A stretch of DNA of 64,000 nt from Gemmatimonadota bacterium (GTDB lineage Bacteria > Gemmatimonadota > Gemmatimonadetes > Gemmatimonadales > GWC2-71-9), in assembly GCA_009692185.1 (NCBI GenBank), contig SHZT01000004.1, positions 151,872-215,871 of the forward strand, read 5' to 3'. Position numbers and translations under genes: made by a program. Under the pieces are notes generated by a model. The model was not told the DNA's origin and ran no database searches. It worked only from the letters and a program-made list of their open reading frames with translations. This document shows, piece by piece, positions 46,827 to 54,890 of this stretch. Numbering within the stretch: the first letter of the stretch is position 1; each line of letters starts with the position of its first letter.

Positions 46827-47800
46827 CCGAGCGGCGGTACCGCCTCCTCGCGTCATTCCTGGCCGTCTACATCATTTGGGGCTCGACATACCTCGCCATC
46901 AAATTTGCCATCGAGACGCTGCCGCCCTTCCTCATGGCGGGCGCGCGGTTCGTCGTGGCGGGCGCCATCCTGTTCCTCTGGGCGTGGTGGCGTGGCGCAC
47001 CAAGGCCGACGCGGGCCAACTGGATTGCGGCCGCGATCGTGGGGGCATTGCTCCTGGTGGGTGGCAACGGCGGCGTGGTGTGGGCCGAGCAGCGGGTGGC
47101 CACGGGGCTCACCGCGTTGCTGGTCGCAACCGAGCCGGCGTGGGTCGTGGTGTTCGACTGGCTGAGGCCCGGTGGCCAACGGCCCGGCTGGGCGGTCGTG
47201 GCGGGCCTCCTGGTTGGGTTCGCCGGTGTCGGCCTGCTCGTGAGCCCGGCGGACTTTATCGGCGGTGGGCGGGTGGATCCCCTCGGTGCGTTCGTTCTGG
47301 TCCTCGCGACCGTCGCCTGGGCCGCGGGATCCCTGTACACCGCCCGTGGTGCGCCGCTCCCGCGTTCACCCATGATGGCGACCGGCATGCAAATGCTGGC
47401 GGGCGGCACGTTCCTGCTCCTGCTGGGCTCGGTCCACGGCGAATGGGCCCGGCTGGATATCGGCGCGGTGTCGCTCAAGTCATGGCTGGCGCTCCTGTAC
47501 CTGCTGATCTTCGGCGCCATCGTGGGCTTCACGGCCTACGTGTACCTGCTCCAGAACACCACGCTGGCGCGGGCCTCGACCTACGCCTACGTGAACCCGG
47601 GTATCGCCGTCCTGCTGGGGTGGTTGTTTGCCGGAGAGACGCTGTCGCCGCGGGTGCTATTTGCCACGTTCACGATCATCACGGCCGTCGCGCTCCTGTC
47701 GAGGCACCAGCCCGTCGCGGCCGGGAGCCAGGCAAAGGCGCCCGAGCCGCGTCCTGAGGGCGCTTTCCTGGGGGGCCGTTCCGGGGCATCTTCAGCATGA
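46823..47800 (+). CDS. EamA/DMT-family exporter
   Basis: 325 aa, ten predicted membrane helices in two EamA repeats. It starts FLAVYIIWGSTYLAIKFAIE with the usual PPFLMAGARFVVAGAILF. The first repeat ends GLTALLVATEPAWVVVFDWL, and the second repeat ends STYAYVNPGIAVLLGWLFAG. It is like YedA/RhaT exporters of amino acids or metabolites. Coupled to the Lrp gene by overlap. Confidence 0.9.
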   Translation: MTERRYRLLASFLAVYIIWGSTYLAIKFAIETLPPFLMAGARFVVAGAILFLWAWWRGAPRPTRANWIAAAIVGALLLVGGNGGVVWAEQRVATGLTALLVATEPAWVVVFDWLRPGGQRPGWAVVAGLLVGFAGVGLLVSPADFIGGGRVDPLGAFVLVLATVAWAAGSLYTARGAPLPRSPMMATGMQMLAGGTFLLLLGSVHGEWARLDIGAVSLKSWLALLYLLIFGAIVGFTAYVYLLQNTTLARASTYAYVNPGIAVLLGWLFAGETLSPRVLFATFTIITAVALLSRHQPVAAGSQAKAPEPRPEGAFLGGRSGASSA

Positions 47801-47845
47801 AACCTGGAGATGCCCCGTCGCGTTGTTGGAGGTAAGGAGGCGCCC

Positions 47846-48121
47846 ATGCTCACATTGATTGCTTTCACGCTGGCCGGCGTTACGGCTATCTGGGGACACG
47901 TGCAGAGCCGCCGGTTCGTCCGTAGCCGGCTCCGCTTCGTTGATGGCGTGCAGAACCCCATCGTACCGGTTGTCGCCGGCGTCTGCGCGGTCGTCCTGGC
48001 CGCTCCGGTCGTCTGGTTGCTGCCCATCGTGGGTGGCGGGACGGCCCTGCTGTTCGGGCTTGGCGTCGGGACCGGCGTCCTGGCGGGCCAGCGGGAGACC
48101 AAGAGTCTGCCCGGGGGGTGA
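47846..48121 (+). CDS. small membrane protein of unknown function
   Basis: 91 aa, with AAGGAGG five bases before ATG 47846. Three hydrophobic stretches: LTLIAFTLAGVTAIWGHVQ, IVPVVAGVCAVVLAAPVVWL, and GGGTALLFGLGVGTGVLAG. A basic loop lies between the first two (SRRFVRSRLRF). No family is recognised. Confidence 0.6.
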   Translation: MLTLIAFTLAGVTAIWGHVQSRRFVRSRLRFVDGVQNPIVPVVAGVCAVVLAAPVVWLLPIVGGGTALLFGLGVGTGVLAGQRETKSLPGG

Positions 48122-48157
48122 ACGAAAAGGCCACCGCGCATAGATTCATGCCTTCGC

Positions 48158-48232
48158 GGTGGCTGTAGCTCAATTGGTTAGAGCGCCGGACTGTGGCTCC
48201 GGAGGTTGCGGGTTCAATTCCCGTCAGTCACC
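48158..48232 (+). tRNA. tRNA-His (GUG)
   Basis: The acceptor GTGGCTG pairs with CAGTCAC, with an extra G at 48158 opposite C at 48232, the tRNA-His identity pair. The anticodon arm CCGGA-CTGTGGC-TCCGG gives GTG. CCA is not encoded. Confidence 0.93.
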
Positions 48233-48246
48233 CTTCCGCCTGTCGT

Positions 48247-48319
48247 AGGTCCGTAGCTCAATTGGTAGAGCGCCGGTCTCCAAAACCGGAGGTTGCAGGT
48301 TCGATTCCTGCCGGGCCTG
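48247..48319 (+). tRNA. tRNA-Trp (CCA)
   Basis: Acceptor AGGTCCG with CGGGCCT, discriminator G. The anticodon arm CCGGT-CTCCAAA-ACCGG gives CCA. In many bacteria secE-nusG follow tRNA-Trp; here they do not. Confidence 0.95.
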
Positions 48320-48333
48320 TTTAGCGCAACTCG

Positions 48334-48607
48334 TTACCTGGGTTGCGCTTGGTGTTTGTTCCGCTTTCCCGCCGAACGTCCTGCCATCCCTCTCTGTGAC
48401 CGTGTGTGTGGCGCTTTCTTCTCTCGAACAGCCAAAACCCGTTCTGCCTCGTCAATCGCAGCGGCTAACCGTAGGCAGTCGTTCCCCCATGTAAGGAGGG
48501 TCTTGGACAGGCTCCCGGCCAACCCTGGGGTAGCATCCCTGCTGCCTTGAACGGATCACATCCCCATTGAAGCGGGTTTCCTCGCCGAATCGCGTAAACG
48601 TTGCCAT
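48334..48607 (-). pseudogene. possible frameshifted remnant
   Basis: This fills the ~300-bp gap between tRNA-Trp and the TM2 gene. ATG 48607 reads MATFTRFGEETRFNGDVIRS, then the frame turns unlikely. From about 48545 another frame gives GLAGSLSKTLLTWGNDCLRL and AIDEAERVLAVREKKAP, a helical protein-like run. The two could be one broken gene. No family is recognised, and the stretch could also be non-coding. Confidence 0.3.
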
Positions 48608-48615
48608 CTTATCGC

Positions 48616-49032
48616 GTGGCCAGCACCCCCATCCCATCGTCCCGCCAGTCGGGAGACTCCGATCACCTGCGCGGCGTGGCGCTCGGGATTGGGATTCCCC
48701 TCGGCGTGTTCGGCGCCCACCGGTTTTATGTCGGGAAGGTCGGGACTGGCCTCCTGCAGCTCTGCACGTTCGGCGGCATGGGGTTGTGGTGGCTCTATGA
48801 CATGATCCTCATCGCGTCTGGTGAGTTCCGCGACAGCGACGGCCGGCGGCTGGGCTACTGGTCGCGGGACGAGATGCAGGCGGCGAAGCAGTCGCCACCG
48901 CCGGGCGCGGTGATGGACGAAATCGAGGCCGTGCATGTGGAAGTGCACGAGCTGGCCGAGCGGGTGGACTTCCTCGAACGGATGCTGGCCCAGGCGCGGG
49001 AAAAGGGCCAGCTCGGGCCGGGCGGCCGCTAG
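48616..49032 (+). CDS. TM2-domain membrane protein
   Basis: About 138 aa from GTG 48616. The TM2 pair of helices is clear: ALGIGIPLGVFGAHRFYVGK (with the G-x-HRFYxGK signature), then TGLLQLCTFGGMGLWWLYDM and ASGEFRDSDGRRLGYW. The C-terminal part is a predicted coiled coil (MDEIEAVHVEVHELAERVDF; ERMLAQAREK). Function unknown. The 3' end overlaps the convergent DUF481 gene by 4 bases. Confidence 0.8.
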   Translation: MASTPIPSSRQSGDSDHLRGVALGIGIPLGVFGAHRFYVGKVGTGLLQLCTFGGMGLWWLYDMILIASGEFRDSDGRRLGYWSRDEMQAAKQSPPPGAVMDEIEAVHVEVHELAERVDFLERMLAQAREKGQLGPGGR

Positions 49033-49784
49033 AAAACGATCTGGAGCGCGGTCGTGAAAATGCGGTCGGTCTTCCTGAACCCCGGCTCCGGCAGTTTGTC
49101 GTACTTCACCGCGTAGGCCACCTTGATCGCCGCGCGTCCCGCCACCGGCGCCACCAGGGCGCTCTCGCTGTTGAGCCGCAAATCTGCCGCAACGGAGAGG
49201 TTGGGAATCAGCTCGACCGTCTGCTGGACATACGCGGTCTTGGTGAAGTTGTGGCGGTAGAGCGCGGCGGCGCGCAGCGCGGCGAAACTCACGTACTGAT
49301 TCGTCGTGGTGAGGTCCTGGTTCACGGACGAGCCGCCTTCTACCGTAAGCTGGTCCGACGGCTGGTCGATTACCTTGATCGCAACGCCCGCGTATTCCTC
49401 CAGCCGACGGTCGAAGCCCGCGAACCGGTTCCGCTCGTAGATGCCGCCCACGAAGACATGGAGCACCGACACGACCTGGACCTCGATGCGCGCGTCCATC
49501 TTGATCTGTTCCGCCGTGGTTGAATCCCCGGTGCGGCCGTACACGACGCCCCCCAGGTCTTTGAATTCCCACCGGCCGCCCTTTACTGAGAGCGCTTCCG
49601 TGAAGCTCAGCGTGGTGACCTCGGTGTTGCCGGCAGCGTTCACGAAGCCCAAGTCCAGCGTGAGCTTGGTGGCGGTGTGGGGTTCCACGACCGGCGCGGC
49701 CGCGTCCTGTGCCGCGGCGGCCGCGGCAGGGAGGAGGCCAAGGGCGAACAAGGCGAGGGATCGAATCATCGACGTCACGGGCAT
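49029..49784 (-). CDS. DUF481-type outer-membrane beta-barrel protein
   Basis: 251 aa. Signal peptide SLALFALGLLPAAAAAA, then repeated amphipathic strands: LTLDLGFVNAAGNTEVTTLS, VQVVSVLHVFVGGIYERNRF, VAIKVIDQPSDQLTVEGGSS, LSVAADLRLNSESALVAPVA, ending in Phe (TDRIFTTALQIVF), which suits outer-membrane insertion. The opening GN-x-T pattern is typical of DUF481, whose function is unknown. A Met five residues in (49769) is an alternative start. Confidence 0.8.
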   Translation of the reverse strand: MPVTSMIRSLALFALGLLPAAAAAAQDAAAPVVEPHTATKLTLDLGFVNAAGNTEVTTLSFTEALSVKGGRWEFKDLGGVVYGRTGDSTTAEQIKMDARIEVQVVSVLHVFVGGIYERNRFAGFDRRLEEYAGVAIKVIDQPSDQLTVEGGSSVNQDLTTTNQYVSFAALRAAALYRHNFTKTAYVQQTVELIPNLSVAADLRLNSESALVAPVAGRAAIKVAYAVKYDKLPEPGFRKTDRIFTTALQIVF

Positions 49785-49787
49785 CTC

Positions 49788-50087
49788 CTACTTCCTGGCG
49801 ACTTTCTGTTCCCTGAGGAAGTGCTTCGACACCAGGAACACGAGTATGGCGACGATCAGGACATCCAGCCCGGCGCCCAGGACCGGCCCCGGCAACAAAT
49901 GGATTGGTCCGATGTCGGACTTCGCGGTACGCCAGTTGCCGTCCGGAATGAAAAATGTAGCCACTGGCATGATGATGCCGTCCACCAGCGCGGTAACCAG
50001 GGCGTTCACCTTGCCGCCGATGACGACGGCGAGCGCCAGGCCGATGACGCCGTACTGTTTCAGGAACTCCACGAATTCCTTGAGCAT
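49788..50087 (-). CDS. mscL: large-conductance mechanosensitive channel (MscL family)
   Basis: 99 aa. TM1: EFVEFLKQYGVIGLALAVVI with pore-lining GGKVNALVTALVDGIIMP. TM2: PVLGAGLDVLIVAILVFLVS. A basic tail follows (KHFLREQKVARK). Shorter than E. coli MscL (136 aa), mainly in the periplasmic loop and C-terminal helix. It opens as a safety valve on osmotic downshock. It lies 3 bases ahead of the DUF481 gene on the same strand. Confidence 0.85.
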   Translation of the reverse strand: MLKEFVEFLKQYGVIGLALAVVIGGKVNALVTALVDGIIMPVATFFIPDGNWRTAKSDIGPIHLLPGPVLGAGLDVLIVAILVFLVSKHFLREQKVARK

Positions 50088-50143
50088 GGTCGGGCCTCCG
50101 GGATTGCAGGAATGAAGTGGTGCGGGCGGGCGGGCACGCCGGT

Positions 50144-50149
50144 TATATT
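50144..50149 (+). promoter_or_regulatory. -10-like box before tRNA-Glu pair
   Basis: TATATT about 15 bases before the tRNA; no good -35 box was seen. Confidence 0.3.
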
Positions 50150-50164
50150 TGTCGCCCGCATCGT

Positions 50165-50237
50165 GGCGGTATCGTCTAGGGGACTAGGACGGAGCCCTCT
50201 CAAGGCTCAAACACGGGTTCGAATCCCGTTACCGCTA
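50165..50237 (+). tRNA. tRNA-Glu (CUC)
   Basis: GGCGGTA pairs with TACCGCT (first pair G-U), discriminator A. The anticodon arm GAGCC-CTCTCAA-GGCTC gives CTC. Only 5 bases separate it from the next tRNA. Confidence 0.93.
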
Positions 50238-50242
50238 TGTTC

Positions 50243-50314
50243 GCCCCCATCGTCTAACGGTTAGGACACCACTCTTTCAAGGTGGTAACGGGAGTTCGAT
50301 TCTCCCTGGGGGTA
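50243..50314 (+). tRNA. tRNA-Glu (UUC)
   Basis: GCCCCCA pairs with TGGGGGT, discriminator A. The anticodon arm CCACT-CTTTCAA-GGTGG gives TTC. Together with the CUC isoacceptor it forms a two-gene tRNA-Glu unit. Confidence 0.93.
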
Positions 50315-50437
50315 TCCTTCGGAGCGCAGGGCAGCCGTCCCGATGAGCGGGAGGCACGAGCACGACGGGCCTGGGGATCAGGTTGGCGATTCTGGGATCC
50401 GCGCGCACGCAGATGGGTGGCACGGGGTCAGCCGGGC

Positions 50438-52096
50438 CTACCTTCCGGTCAGGCCCTTCCACACCCACGCGGTACCCTGCTTGACGAGCGTGCCCGACAG
50501 GTCCGGGTCCCACTTCACCTGTTTTCCGCTCGCCGAGTTGTAGACGAAGTGCGCTGTGAGCGCGACCGTGGCGTTGTCGCCGTCGATCTTCACGCGCCGC
50601 AGGTCGAAGTTGGTGTCCAGCTTGTTGGCCTGCTTGAAGAACGCATCCCATTTCTTGACGTTCGAGTCCGCCATGGTCGGCAGGAGCTTCTTGAGCCGGG
50701 CCACCTTCCGTGAATCGAAGACCTTCTCGAGTTCATCCACGGCCGGCTTGACCGCTGCCCTGGCATCACCCGTCTCGGCCGGCGGGGGCGGCGTCTGCTG
50801 CTGTGCCTTGCCCGGCGTCGTGGTCGGTGGGCGTTTGGGTGGTGTGCGCTGGGCGACAGCCAGCGCCTTCTTCGAGGCGGGGGGCGGGGGCGCGGAATCC
50901 ACGACTGCCACGGCCTGCGGCGTGGTGTCGGTCACCACGATCGGTCGAATCGATACCTCGGGGGCCTCGGGCTCCGGCTTCCTGCCAAGGAGTGACAACG
51001 TGAGGGCGGCCACGCCCATGAACGCCACGCCACCGGCCGCGACGGCCATGTTCCGTGTCTTGTACCTGGCCGGAATAGGGACCTTCCGGGCCAGGACCAT
51101 CGCGCGGCCCATCGCTGGCGCCACGGCGCCGCTCACCCGCTTCCACACCAGCGACCGGGTGAGCCGCTCCCACATCGGCAGTTCCAGCGCCATGAGGGGC
51201 CGCGAGAACCTGAGGGTGGCCTTGGTCTCCAGTTCGCCGAGGTGCTTCCGCACCGACGACAGGTCCGCCGCCATCGCGTCCGCTGCCGAGTACCGCTTGC
51301 CGGCATCCTTGTTGAGCGCCGTGTTGACGATCCGCTCGAGGGCTTCCGGGAGCGACGGGTTGAGCTTGGTGATGGCCGTAGGCTCTTCCGTTACCACCTT
51401 GAAGAGCACCGCGTGCAGGGTTTCGCCGCTGAACGGCTTCTCGTAAGTCAGCAATTCATAGAGCACGGCGCCGGCCGCCCAAATGTCCGTCTGCGGTGTG
51501 ACCGGCAGGCCGCGCACCTGTTCCGGCGCCATGTAGTCGGGCGTCCCGAGGACGACGCCCGAGTGCGTCATTTCGGAGCCTTGCAGGTGGGCGATCCCGA
51601 AGTCCATGATCTTCACGCGGCCGTCGGCGGTGATGCGGATGTTGGCCGGCTTGATGTCGCGGTGGACCACGCCCTTGGTGTGCGCGTACGCCAACCCCTC
51701 GAGGAGGTTGATGACGTAAGTGACCTTCGATTCGAGTGACATGGGCTGGCGGTCCTGGATGATGCGGGCCAGGTCCGTGCCCTCGACGTACTCCATCGCG
51801 ATGTAGGGGTGCCCGGACGAATCGCCGAAGTCGTAGATGGTGATGATGTTGGGATGCTGGAGGTTGGCGGCGGCGCGCACCTCGCGGAGAAACCGGTCGC
51901 GCAGGTGGGTGTCCTGCGAAATCGAGGCGCTCATCAGCTTGATCGCTACGTGGCGCGACAGGACCGGGTCCATGGCGCGGTACACCTTGCCCATGGCCCC
52001 TTCGCCCACGAGATCTTCAAGATCGTACTTGCCGATCTTGCCGAAATCGTGCCCGCCGGGGTCGGTGTTGCCGGGTCCTGACGCTTCTTCCGCCAC
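50438..52096 (-). CDS. membrane-anchored Ser/Thr protein kinase
   Basis: About 552 aa from the GTG at 52096. Kinase domain: LEDLVGEGAMGKVYRAMDP (Gly loop), HVAIKLM, HTKGVVHRDIKPANI (catalytic loop), VKIMDFGIAH (DFG), GTPDYMAPEQVRG, DIWAAGAVLYELL. A membrane helix near residues 350-370 (MAVAAGGVAFMGVAALTLSL) is followed by a Pro/Ala-rich linker and a C-terminal exported domain (FVYNSASGKQVKWDPDLSGT; AWVWKGL) resembling an NTF2-like sensor. Such PknB-type kinases relay outside signals to cytoplasmic targets. Confidence 0.93.
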   Translation of the reverse strand: MAEEASGPGNTDPGGHDFGKIGKYDLEDLVGEGAMGKVYRAMDPVLSRHVAIKLMSASISQDTHLRDRFLREVRAAANLQHPNIITIYDFGDSSGHPYIAMEYVEGTDLARIIQDRQPMSLESKVTYVINLLEGLAYAHTKGVVHRDIKPANIRITADGRVKIMDFGIAHLQGSEMTHSGVVLGTPDYMAPEQVRGLPVTPQTDIWAAGAVLYELLTYEKPFSGETLHAVLFKVVTEEPTAITKLNPSLPEALERIVNTALNKDAGKRYSAADAMAADLSSVRKHLGELETKATLRFSRPLMALELPMWERLTRSLVWKRVSGAVAPAMGRAMVLARKVPIPARYKTRNMAVAAGGVAFMGVAALTLSLLGRKPEPEAPEVSIRPIVVTDTTPQAVAVVDSAPPPPASKKALAVAQRTPPKRPPTTTPGKAQQQTPPPPAETGDARAAVKPAVDELEKVFDSRKVARLKKLLPTMADSNVKKWDAFFKQANKLDTNFDLRRVKIDGDNATVALTAHFVYNSASGKQVKWDPDLSGTLVKQGTAWVWKGLTGR

Positions 52097-52131
52097 GCGG
52101 ACAAATGTGGCGGGAGGGGGCGGGGGGGGCG

Positions 52132-53910
52132 CTAGTTCAGCGTGTATTTCCTGCCGCGGTTCTCGCGGACGAGCCAGTCCTGCAGGGGCTGGAAGTACTC
52201 GACCATCGCCTTGGCGTCCAGCGCGCGCCCGGTGGTTTCCCGGAGAACATCGCGCCACGGCCGGCTCGCGCCCGGCGCCATGAGCGCCCGCAGGAAATCC
52301 CCGGCGGCGGTGCTGCCGAAGTAATCCGTGTCGTGGGGATCCTGGTGGAGGATCGCGCGGGCGATGTGGTCATGCAGCTGGAACAGGAGCGCCTGGGACA
52401 GCGCGTAGTCGTAGTACTGCGCCGGGTCGTCGGTGATGTGGGTCTTGGTCAGGCCGTCGGCAAACTCCTCGCCGCGCGGGCCCGGCGGGGCGATCCCCTG
52501 GTACTTCGCGGCCAGCTCCCACCATTTCGCGTTGAACTGATCCGGCGGCAGGGTGTCCGCGTAGAGCGCCTGCTCGAAGCGGGTCATCGTGCCGGCGCCG
52601 AACGGCATGAACACCACGTACTGGAGCGCTTCCTTGAGCAGCTGGCCGATCGAATCACTGGGGCTCGCCGCCGCGATCAGGCCGCGTCCCACGAGGTAGC
52701 GCCGCTGGCTCGACGCCAGCTCGATCATGGTCCCGATGCCCTCGTGGTACGCCCGGTTGGCGCCCGAGCGGAGGATGAGGGGGACCTCGGGACGGGAGTA
52801 CGACATGTAGTAGTAGATGTGTCCCAGCTCGTGGTGGACCGTGCCGTACCAATACGCGTCGGGCTCGACGCTCATGAGGGACCGCACGTCCGTGTCGAGA
52901 TCCATGTGCCACGCCGACGCGTGGGTGTTCTTCTTCCAGTTCGCGCCAGGCGGGGCTGGGTACAGCGACGAGTTGACCCAGAATGAGCCGGGCAGGGAAT
53001 CGAAACCCAGGCTCCGGTAGAACGCCTCTCCCTGCTGGACGGTCCACTGCGGCGTCTTGTCCTTGAGGGCGCCGTCAATGTCGGTTCCCGCCACCGTAAT
53101 GAGATCGCTCCAGTCCTGGCCCCAGCGGTTGGGCAGCCAGTGCGCCGGAATCAGGTCCGGCACCGGCTGGCGATACCGCTTCGCCAGGGTGTAGCGGGCC
53201 CACGTATGGAGTTCGCGGTAGAGCGGCCGGAGCTGGGCGATCATCGTGTCGGTCAGGGCCAGCATGTCCGCGGTCGTCATGCCGTAGTCGGACACCTGGT
53301 ACGCGAAGTAGTCCGAATATCCGAGGGCGTGGACGGTCTGGTTCCGGAGGTCGCGAATGGTGACCATGCCCGGCTTGAGGACGGGGCCCACGGCCTTGGA
53401 CGCTTCCCACACGGCCCGGCGCGTCCAGATGCTCCGGTTCTCGCGCAGTTGCTCGTCAATCTGGTTCGCGCTGATTGGCTTGCCGGCGAGCTTGAACTCG
53501 AACCCGTAGAGTTTTTCCACCTGCCCGGTCTCGAGGGCGATGCGGCGCGTCACGACGTCCGCGATGGTCTGCGGCTGGTCCGCGGCGTTGTAGAGCATGA
53601 CTTCGAGCTGCCGGATCTGCAGCGGAGAAAAGTTGCTTCGCCGGGCCAGGAATGTGCGGATCTGCTCGATATTCTTTGCGCTCCCGACAAAGCGCGCGAG
53701 CGCTTCCTTGGCGGCGCGGGTGCGGACGGCGTTGGTGCTGTCGCCTTCCACGATATGCGTGTTGGACACCCAGTCGGCCTTGGCCGCCTCGTACGACAAA
53801 CCCTGGTAGGTCGTCGCGTATTCCTTGAGGTAGGTATCCGCTTCTTCCCGGAACCCGGAGTCGCATCCTGCGACACAGGCTGCCACGATCAGAACGATGA
53901 GTTTCCGCAT
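52132..53910 (-). CDS. M2-family (angiotensin-converting-enzyme-like) peptidase lipoprotein
   Basis: 592 aa. The lipoprotein signal MRKLIVLIVAACVAGCDSG is followed by an all-helical ACE fold. The zinc site is GTVHHELGHIYYYMSYS (HExxH), with the third ligand Glu in AYHEGIGTMIELASS. Substrate-pocket features are in NTHASAWHMDLDTDVRSLMS and THITDDPAQYYDYALSQALL. Bacterial ACE homologues are dipeptidyl carboxypeptidases. The protein should be tethered to a membrane and trim peptides outside the cytoplasm. Its start is 35 bases after... upstream the divergent DUF4384 gene begins at 54010. Confidence 0.92.
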   Translation of the reverse strand: MRKLIVLIVAACVAGCDSGFREEADTYLKEYATTYQGLSYEAAKADWVSNTHIVEGDSTNAVRTRAAKEALARFVGSAKNIEQIRTFLARRSNFSPLQIRQLEVMLYNAADQPQTIADVVTRRIALETGQVEKLYGFEFKLAGKPISANQIDEQLRENRSIWTRRAVWEASKAVGPVLKPGMVTIRDLRNQTVHALGYSDYFAYQVSDYGMTTADMLALTDTMIAQLRPLYRELHTWARYTLAKRYRQPVPDLIPAHWLPNRWGQDWSDLITVAGTDIDGALKDKTPQWTVQQGEAFYRSLGFDSLPGSFWVNSSLYPAPPGANWKKNTHASAWHMDLDTDVRSLMSVEPDAYWYGTVHHELGHIYYYMSYSRPEVPLILRSGANRAYHEGIGTMIELASSQRRYLVGRGLIAAASPSDSIGQLLKEALQYVVFMPFGAGTMTRFEQALYADTLPPDQFNAKWWELAAKYQGIAPPGPRGEEFADGLTKTHITDDPAQYYDYALSQALLFQLHDHIARAILHQDPHDTDYFGSTAAGDFLRALMAPGASRPWRDVLRETTGRALDAKAMVEYFQPLQDWLVRENRGRKYTLN

Positions 53911-54009
53911 GGACGAAAGATGTCGTGAAGGTTGGTTGATGGGGAGACTGGCCCCGAACTTGCTCTATCTCTGGGTGTACTTAAACCACGGCCTCCTGGG
54001 AGGCGCCCT

Positions 54010-54753
54010 ATGACAAAAATACGGCTTTACCTGTCCACTTTCGTACTCGTCCTGTCCACTTTCGCTGGCGGGTCGCTCGCGGCCCAGAGGGCGGCCGATC
54101 CGCCTGTCCAGGTTCGCCTGTCGGGTGACGGCGACTACGGCTATGGCGACCGGGCCAGGGTCTTTATCGAGACACGGGCCGATGGCTACGTGGTCCTCTT
54201 CCACGTGACCGCCGACGGCCGCATTCGCCCACTCTACCCGCTCCAGCCCGGCGGCGATCACTTCGTGAAGGGGGGCAAGCGGCTCGAGATCCGGGGCCTT
54301 GGCGGCCGCGAGGCGTTTGTGACCGATGACACTACTGGCCGCGGCGTCGTATTCGCCGCGTACTCCCAGTCGGCCTTTGGTTTCGGCGAATTCGAACGGA
54401 ACGGGCACTGGGACTATCGCGCCCTTGCCGACTCGTCTGCGGCCGTTGATCCCGAGGCCGCGCTGATGGACCTGGTGCAGAAAATGCAGCCCTCGGTGCA
54501 CTTCGACTACGACCTGGTCACCTACGTGGTCGGCCAGGGCCGGTATGCCCGGCGTCCGGGGGGCATGTGGCCCTACCCGATGCGGGGCGGATGGTGGTCG
54601 GATCTGCACGACGGCAGGCCGCGGGTGATCGTATCGGTGGGAATCGGGTCCCGGTTCTTCCGCCCCTACGGGTACTACTCGTACGGGTACTACTCGCCGT
54701 GGTCGTTCTACGTGCCGGTGGTCCGGGCGCCGATTGGGCGGTGGCGGTACTAG
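54010..54753 (+). CDS. exported DUF4384-like protein
   Basis: 247 aa from ATG 54010. Signal peptide LYLSTFVLVLSTFAGGSLAA, partly encoded by two copies of a 14-bp direct repeat. The domain has a sandwich-like pattern: VQVRLSGDGDYGYGDRARVF, IETRADGYVVLFHVTADGRI, RPLYPLQPGGDHFVKGGKRL, matching DUF4384 (often found with kinases or caspase-like proteins). The C-terminus is Gly/Tyr-rich (FRPYGYYSYGYYSPWSFYVP). Function unknown. Confidence 0.75.
   Translation: MTKIRLYLSTFVLVLSTFAGGSLAAQRAADPPVQVRLSGDGDYGYGDRARVFIETRADGYVVLFHVTADGRIRPLYPLQPGGDHFVKGGKRLEIRGLGGREAFVTDDTTGRGVVFAAYSQSAFGFGEFERNGHWDYRALADSSAAVDPEAALMDLVQKMQPSVHFDYDLVTYVVGQGRYARRPGGMWPYPMRGGWWSDLHDGRPRVIVSVGIGSRFFRPYGYYSYGYYSPWSFYVPVVRAPIGRWRY
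54030..54064 (+). repeat. 14-bp direct repeat in signal peptide
   Basis: CCTGTCCACTTTCG occurs at 54030-54043 and 54051-54064 (21-base period). It produces the repeated LSTF in the signal peptide. It resembles a single pyrimidine-rich arm of the hairpin family without a partner. Confidence 0.6.
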
Positions 54754-54811
54754 GAAGGCGGTAAGACGGCAGGGCGGTAAGGCGGTAGGGGGTCTTCCTA
54801 CCGCCTTCTTC
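54754..54811 (+). terminator. AGGCGGTA-unit hairpin, likely terminator
   Basis: Directly after the stop codon, AGGCGGTA units repeat; AAGGCGGTAGG (54780-54790) pairs perfectly with CCTACCGCCTT (54797-54807), followed by CTTCTTG. It is one of the heterogeneous repeat hairpins and has terminator form. Confidence 0.75.
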
Positions 54812-54890
54812 TTGTCCGTCACTTTTCACCCTTGCCAACTCTTCGGCCCGCAACGACGTTCCCGCACCACCCTAAACTTCGAGTCTGCTC

